64,000 nt of DNA from Ailurus styani (lineage: Eukaryota; Chordata; Mammalia; Carnivora; Ailuridae), in contig LNAC01000018.1 of assembly GCA_002007465.1 (NCBI GenBank), positions 7,516,142 to 7,580,141 on the forward strand, read 5' to 3'. Positions 59,300-64,000 of the stretch are shown here, piece after piece. The translations under genes were made by a program, and so were the position numbers. The notes under the pieces are model-generated. The model saw nothing but the letters and a program-made list of their open reading frames with translations, did not search any database and was not told the DNA's origin. Numbering within the stretch: the stretch's first letter is position 1; each line of letters begins with the position of its first letter.

Positions 59300-60429
59300 G
59301 GTCCACAGCTGGTGTCCGGCTCTCTCCCCAACCCAACCCACTTCCCCTTCCAGTTCAAGCCAAGGTGTGGAGCACATGCCCAGCTCCCAGACTAGCTCAG
59401 AGGCCCCAGGAAGGTAGCAGCAGTGTCGTTCCTCTGTGCCACTCAAGGGATCTACCTAAGAAGTACAATGAAAGGGGGAGAGGGAAAGATGAACCATTTC
59501 AGGGTGTACCTTTGCCCCACTTTAGGACATCACACAGGCACTTGGCAGCCCCACACAAGGGCATGGAAAGAGCATGTGAGTGACACCAAGAATCACCTGT
59601 AAGACACCAGAGCACAGTGTCCCCAGGGCCCTCCTCAGTCAGGGTCCTACAGCAGACGCTCCCACATCAATGTACCTGGCTGTACCGTTTTCCTAAAGGC
59701 TTTCTGAGCGCTGGAGAAAGGCAGTTCGAGTAACAAATTCCCCCCACCTCACCCAGGGAGGAGGTAGTTAACTGGTCAAGAGACCTGAGGGGAACCTGAA
59801 GACACAAAAGTCTGGGAGCTCCTGAGTTCTCCCCACAGTTCTACCACAAGTCGGGCTGAAGGCTCTCCATGAATGGTACTTTACCAGACGTGGGGTGACA
59901 AGTTCTCCCCAAAACCGTGAGGCCAAAGTAACTGCAGCAGCTGTTACTCCAAGCAATGATGCCGAAGCTACACCAAGTGAGAACCTCAGAGGCCAGGCAG
60001 GCCGAGCACCCAACCTGGTGTGTAGCTCTCGTGAGGCTGAATTAAACCCATGAGGGACAATCCTGTGCAAAAATTCCCACTGCTGACGCAACAAAGCACA
60101 AGTATGTTGTCCTATCCATGGAAGAAGCTAAAACTTTTCTCCCTAAACCACGATACTAACGGGTTACGAGACCTGTATGCTGGTCTCCCCCAGTTCTCTT
60201 AGGGAACAGCCCTTGTGAAATCCAACCCTTCCCTAGAACACACACCCAGGGCCAGGGATGCAAAGAAGGGTTTGTCTCGTAACCAGATCCCACTGAAGTC
60301 AACACCACTTACCACCGGCTGTGAGGCGGGACCAAGGGGATCTACGAGCTTCCCCGGAGGGAGACACACATCCCAGCTAGAGGCTCAGAGGACCCAAGCC
60401 TGCAAGCAGTCTTCAGCACTGGCTCTGCC
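59300..60429. other. No gene recognised
   Basis: Nothing with repeat or exon support was seen. Confidence 0.4.
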
Positions 60430-60615
60430 CCACCGCGGGATCCACACCTACACAATAGAATCACCAGAGGCTCGTTTAAGATAAGTAGGAATGCCTGGGC
60501 TGCGGCAGTTACTGATTAAACTGGCCTCAGGCAGGGCTGGGGTACTCGTGTGGTTTAGAAGCTCCCAGGTGAGCCTAATAAGCAATCAGGATGCAGACTC
60601 ACTGGGTGGTCCCCA
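60430..60615 (+). repeat. hAT-Charlie MER5A-like element
   Basis: 'atagaatcaccagaggctcg', 'taggaatgcctgggctgcgg', 'agaagctcccaggtgagcct' and 'aataagcaatcaggatgcag' follow MER5A order (…agaatcacctggggagct… cagatgcccaggc… aagctccccaggtgattc…). Confidence 0.6.
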
Positions 60616-60742
60616 GGAGGAAGCCAGCTCGAGAAGTGCAGGACCAGACCACGCCCACCGGTATAGCTGGTCCAGGGGCAGCTCCCCTGCCATCTGGTGC
60701 CAGCATGAGTCCTGCAGACCTCACTCAAGGAGAACAAGACCG

Positions 60743-60932
60743 GAGCACCTGGGTGGCTCAGTCGTTAAGTGTCTGCCTTCGGCTCAGGCCGTGATCCTGG
60801 GGTTCTGGGGTCAAGCCCTAAGTGGGGCTCCCTGCTCAGCAGGGGGCCTGCTTCTCCCCCCTCCCCGGTTTGTGTTCCCTCTCTCACTGTCTCTCTGTCA
60901 GATAAATAAATAAAATCTTAGAAAAAAAAAAG
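60743..60932 (+). mobile_element. CAN-SINE, older subfamily
   Basis: 'gagcacctgggtggctcagt' head, 'ggctcaggccgtgatcctgg' core, 'cagcagggggcctgcttctc' and tail 'cagataaataaataaaatct' plus A-run. Possible diverged duplication gagaacaagacc / gaggacaggacc on either side (10 of 12). Confidence 0.93.
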
Positions 60933-61129
60933 AGGACAGGACCAAGCCCGTCTGATGCCCTGTTTCCCATTTACCTCCCCTTCCTAGAGGCACATACATA
61001 AATCCAGTCACCTCCCTGAGAAGCCTGATCCAAGCCATCAGTAGGGAAGTACAGAGCACAGCAAATCAAGACAGAAGCTCCTAAGCAGTCTCCCACGACT
61101 CCCAGTCTCCACCACTTTGAGGCTTAAGG
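60933..61129. other. No gene recognised
   Basis: Short unique-looking spacer between a SINE and a MIR. Confidence 0.5.
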
Positions 61130-61375
61130 GAGACAGTCCTTGAGCACGTACCCTATGCCAGGGTAAGCGCCTTCGATGCTGATGCACAGAATGGGTTCTC
61201 ATTTAATCCCAGCACAATCCACTGAGGCTGTTACAGATATTATCCCCATTTTACAGATGAACAAACCAAGGCATGGCCATTTAAGAATTTACCCAATGTC
61301 TCACAGAAAGTAGCGTCAGTAGAACCCGGTCTCGAATCCAGCTGGTAGCGCTCTAAGTGTTTGCTTCTAACAATT
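61130..61375 (-). repeat. MIR SINE, well preserved
   Basis: In order: 'cttgagcacgtaccctatgc', 'cagggtaagcgccttcgatg', 'ttctcatttaatcccagcac', 'atattatccccattttacag', 'atgaacaaaccaaggcatgg', 'ttacccaatgtctcacagaa' and 'gaacccggtctcgaatccag'. This is the complete antisense MIR, the clearest MIR of the window. Confidence 0.92.
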
Positions 61376-62319
61376 CTGCTGCTAAGGTAACATCTCGTTA
61401 CAATTAACATCAAGTTCAGCCCTGACAGAGAGGGAACATTACCAAGTGGAAGCAGAGTTCATTAAAGCCCTGAATTTGAGATCTTAAAAAAAATCAATTT
61501 CATCAGGGTAGATAGAGAAAACCTGATTTTTACCGACAGTTCATGTGGGAAAGATTTGCAGTGTCAGGGACCATCCATTTATTCATTCACGTTTGCTGGG
61601 CACCTCGTGCAGGTCAGGAACAGGGCTGGGTGCTGGTGACAAGGAGATACAAGCTATACCCTCTGGGTGACCTTCTAAGAGCTACTGTGATCCTGGGCTG
61701 CCTTAGGACAACCTCCTCCTCTTCCTCGTAAGAGAGGCCCCGTCCACACTTTTCTGTACCAGGCAGACGACTGGGGAGGCCTCCGAGGGCAGCTGATTGT
61801 GGGCTCGTCTGACCAGCTAGGTGGTGACTTGATATTGGTTTTAAAGAACAACGCCCACCCTCAACTCTGGACCCTCTAAATTAGTCTCTAGGCATGGGTC
61901 CAGGCTCTGCCAGCTTATAAGTTTCTACAGCTGAGTTAAGAACTAATTTCTTAGCCAGGCTTGAAAAACCAATGGCCAACAGATGAAAAAGAAGAAAAAT
62001 CCAGAAACCACATATGAGTCACTGAAGATGGTTGAATAAAAACAATTATGGATGACAGATGGCATGAAGGATGGGAGTGGGACATGGGGCTTCTCTGTGG
62101 AAGGCACTTCTCCATCGCTGTGTGGTGCTAGGAACAGGACTGCCAGGGGCAGACAACAGTAAGAGGGTGACAACAACCCACAAGAGAAGGAAGTCCTGGT
62201 ACCTTCAATTTGGAGACCTCCAGGATGCCCCAACTCTGGTTATCATGCTCTGAAAAGATGCAGGGTCAATGACCTACTGCTCAGATCATTTGAGAGAAGA
62301 TGATTACCATAATGCAGGA
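61376..62319. other. No gene recognised
   Basis: At 61575-61680 'ttattcattcacgtttgctg', 'ggcacctcgtgcaggtcagg' and 'gacaaggagatacaagctat' look like an ancient repeat of the type '…tttattgagcacctactatgtgccagg… gatacaa…'. No gene evidence. Confidence 0.35.
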
Positions 62320-62334
62320 AAAACTGCCATTTTT

Positions 62335-62515
62335 TAAAAGACTTTATTTATTTAGAGTGGGGAGGGGCAGAGGGAGAGAGAGAATCTCAAGCAGACTCCC
62401 TGCTAGGCACAGAGCCCACCTATGCCAGCCCTTGGTCTCACAACCCTGAGATCATGACCTGAGCCGAAATCAAGGCTAGGACACTGCTTAACTGACTGAG
62501 CCACCCAGGCACCCC
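62335..62515 (-). mobile_element. CAN-SINE, older subfamily
   Basis: Minus-strand copy: tail 'taaaagactttatttattta' at left, core 'caaccctgagatcatgacct', head 'gagccacccaggcacccc' at right. Flanking duplications are 62320-62334 (aaaactgccattttt) and 62516-62530 (aaaactgctatttta), two mismatches in 15. Confidence 0.95.
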
Positions 62516-62530
62516 AAAACTGCTATTTTA

Positions 62531-63635
62531 AATTAGCAGCAACTACCTGCTTTCAGTCTGTTGGACTAGAAATGATCTGGGCCATGCACCCATGAGTTGG
62601 CTATATTTAGCGGGTGAGGGGTTAAAATTCACATCCATGGGCCTCAACTCCATCTCAGACATCTACACTTCAAACAATCATCTCTGATGCAGGTGATGCA
62701 TAAACTCTACTTTTAGAAAACCCCTGATAGCTGAGTCTGATGTAAAGAATGAGTCCCTAAAACCCTCCCTGATATGGAAGGCAATCACTCCTCCTTCTAA
62801 ACCTTTAAAATGAGCTGTAAGTTTCATATGCAAAAGCTTATGTTGTTTTCCTCCATATGCAGACACAGGTACAGGTGTGACTGTAACCTTCCCCCACCAG
62901 CAAAGGGCACTTTCCACCCTTCTCCAACCCCCACACAGGGTGCTGTCTGAATGACAACTAATTCTTAAAAATCAAGACTGGTTAACCAATTTCATCCAAA
63001 GTGACATGAAATTCAACTGAAAATATTTAATCAACTCAAACTTCATGACCTTTTAAAATAAGCATTTAAAGATCTTTTAAATACAATTCAACTAGTGGCC
63101 AGGCTACCCTCTCCTGGCCCATCAGGTCACTGTGAATAGGCTGAACTCCAGACCACGTGACTTTGAGCACATCTGACTTAAAGTGAGTCAGCATTTGAAT
63201 TTGCCACTTTTAGCAAGCTCATTGGTTTTCCTGTTCTTCAAATGGGAGCCTAACATACAAAAATCAAAATGAATCTAAGCTGGATCAATAAGGGACCTCA
63301 TAGGGCCTGAAGGAGGCCCATCTTTCAGGAAAGAGAGCTGGGGGAGATGAGGAAATAAAGCACGAAATGGTGGGGAAATAAAGAATGTGGGCTTCCTCCT
63401 GGAACAGTACAACCTTCCCAGAAAAGAATGTTCTCTTCAACTTGCCCCCAGGAAGACACTGGAGGAAGAGGGGAGGATGCTCCAATGGGTCGGTATTGGT
63501 AAGTGGCCGGCTCTGCTCCTTGTGTAAGCAGGCCATGGAGGAAGGCTCCAGAAAGCATCACTCTCTCCAGGAACCTGAGGCACGGCAGCTTCCCTGGGGC
63601 CTTCAAGCCAGTTTCAGATATCCTAAAACCTAAGG
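62531..63635. other. No gene recognised
   Basis: Nothing with splice or repeat support was seen. Confidence 0.4.
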
Positions 63636-63815
63636 TAGCAACATCCAATACAAACATAATGTGAGCCACATATGTGATTTAAAATTTTCTAGTAGTCACA
63701 TTTTTTTGACTGTTTAATAGAAAAAAAAAGTGAACTTGCTTTTTAGAAATATATATTATTTAATCCATTATAACCAAAATATCATTTCAACCGAAATTTA
63801 ATCAGTATAAAAATC
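63636..63815 (-). repeat. Ancient interspersed repeat fragment
   Basis: 'aatgtgagccacatatgtga', 'tttaaaattttctagtagtc' and 'acattttttt' followed by AT-rich sequence correspond to a common mammalian repeat end that reads '…ctagaaaattttaaattacatatgtggctcgcatt…' on the other strand. Family name not assigned. Confidence 0.5.
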
Positions 63816-63823
63816 ATTAAGGA

Positions 63824-64000
63824 GGGTCGCCTGGATGGCTCAGTCAGTGAAGCATCTCACTCTTGGTTTCAGCTCAGGTAATGATCTCTAGGTAGGAAGA
63901 TGAAGCCTGTGTGGGGCTCTGTACTCAGTGAGGAGTCTGCTTCCCCTCTCTCTCTGCCTCTCCCCCCCCCCCCCGCCCCTGCTCTCTCTCTCTCTCTCTC
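63824..64000 (+). mobile_element. CAN-SINE, older subfamily, cut by window end
   Basis: Head 'gggtcgcctggatggctcag', core 'gctcaggtaatgatctctag', 'tgaggagtctgcttcccctc', then a C-run and (CT)n. The window ends within the CT-rich part, so the A-tail and right target duplication are out of view. Confidence 0.93.

Noticed and set aside
1..64000. CRISPR arrays, phage or bacterial defence systems, tRNA or rRNA genes, complete endogenous retroviruses
   Set aside because: None seen. Repeats are interspersed retroelements and microsatellites typical of a mammal. tRNA-like sequence occurs only as the heads of CAN-SINEs and in MIRs, and only solo LTRs are present.

Overview
This is a vertebrate nuclear DNA window from a carnivoran mammal, probably a caniform and perhaps a mustelid. 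The main evidence is at least 16 CAN-SINE copies: tRNA-Lys-derived SINEs with a GCCTGGGTGGCTCAG head, a CT-rich middle, an AATAAA-rich tail and target-site duplications. There are also two young L1 3' ends of the carnivoran type. Several of the younger SINEs carry a TACTTGTAATCTCTCTCT middle, which I associate from memory with musteloids; that is suggestive, not proof. There is no bacterial, phage or CRISPR content, and I see no operon-like organisation.

Layout. Most of the window is non-coding DNA, intronic or intergenic, filled by layered repeats. The ancient layer is MIR, L2, old L1, hAT-type MER fragments and two solo LTRs that both begin TGTGGCAG. The younger layer is the CAN-SINEs (for example 746-929, 17552-17742, 40420-40835, 52356-52556) and two 5'-truncated L1s (34901-36086, interrupted by a 338-base N gap at 35452-35789, and 49627-50091). 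Microsatellites are mostly (CA)n, at 5.5, 19.9, 21.0, 21.6 and 41.9 kb. A perfect 74-bp tandem duplication lies at 59152-59299. Two places (34.9-36.7 kb and 40.4-40.85 kb) show successive retrotransposon insertions into the same target sequence.

Coding content. No large open reading frame is recognisably a gene; the long ones (about 225 codons at 26.0 and 28.3-28.9 kb) look like chance frames in GC-rich DNA. By eye, the best support for a real gene is on the minus strand. It consists of a candidate 3'-terminal coding exon (22305-22475) followed by an AATAAA signal and a GT/T-rich downstream element, plus internal exon candidates with good splice sites at 27203-27235 and 28331-28407. The reading phases of these three are mutually compatible. 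Further minus-strand candidates lie at 47944-48035, 57172-57281 and 57658-57717. I could not name the gene, and each exon call is low to moderate confidence because chance exon-like segments are common in 64 kb. I found no convincing new biological system; the points of interest are the repeated-target insertions and the possible unnamed minus-strand gene.
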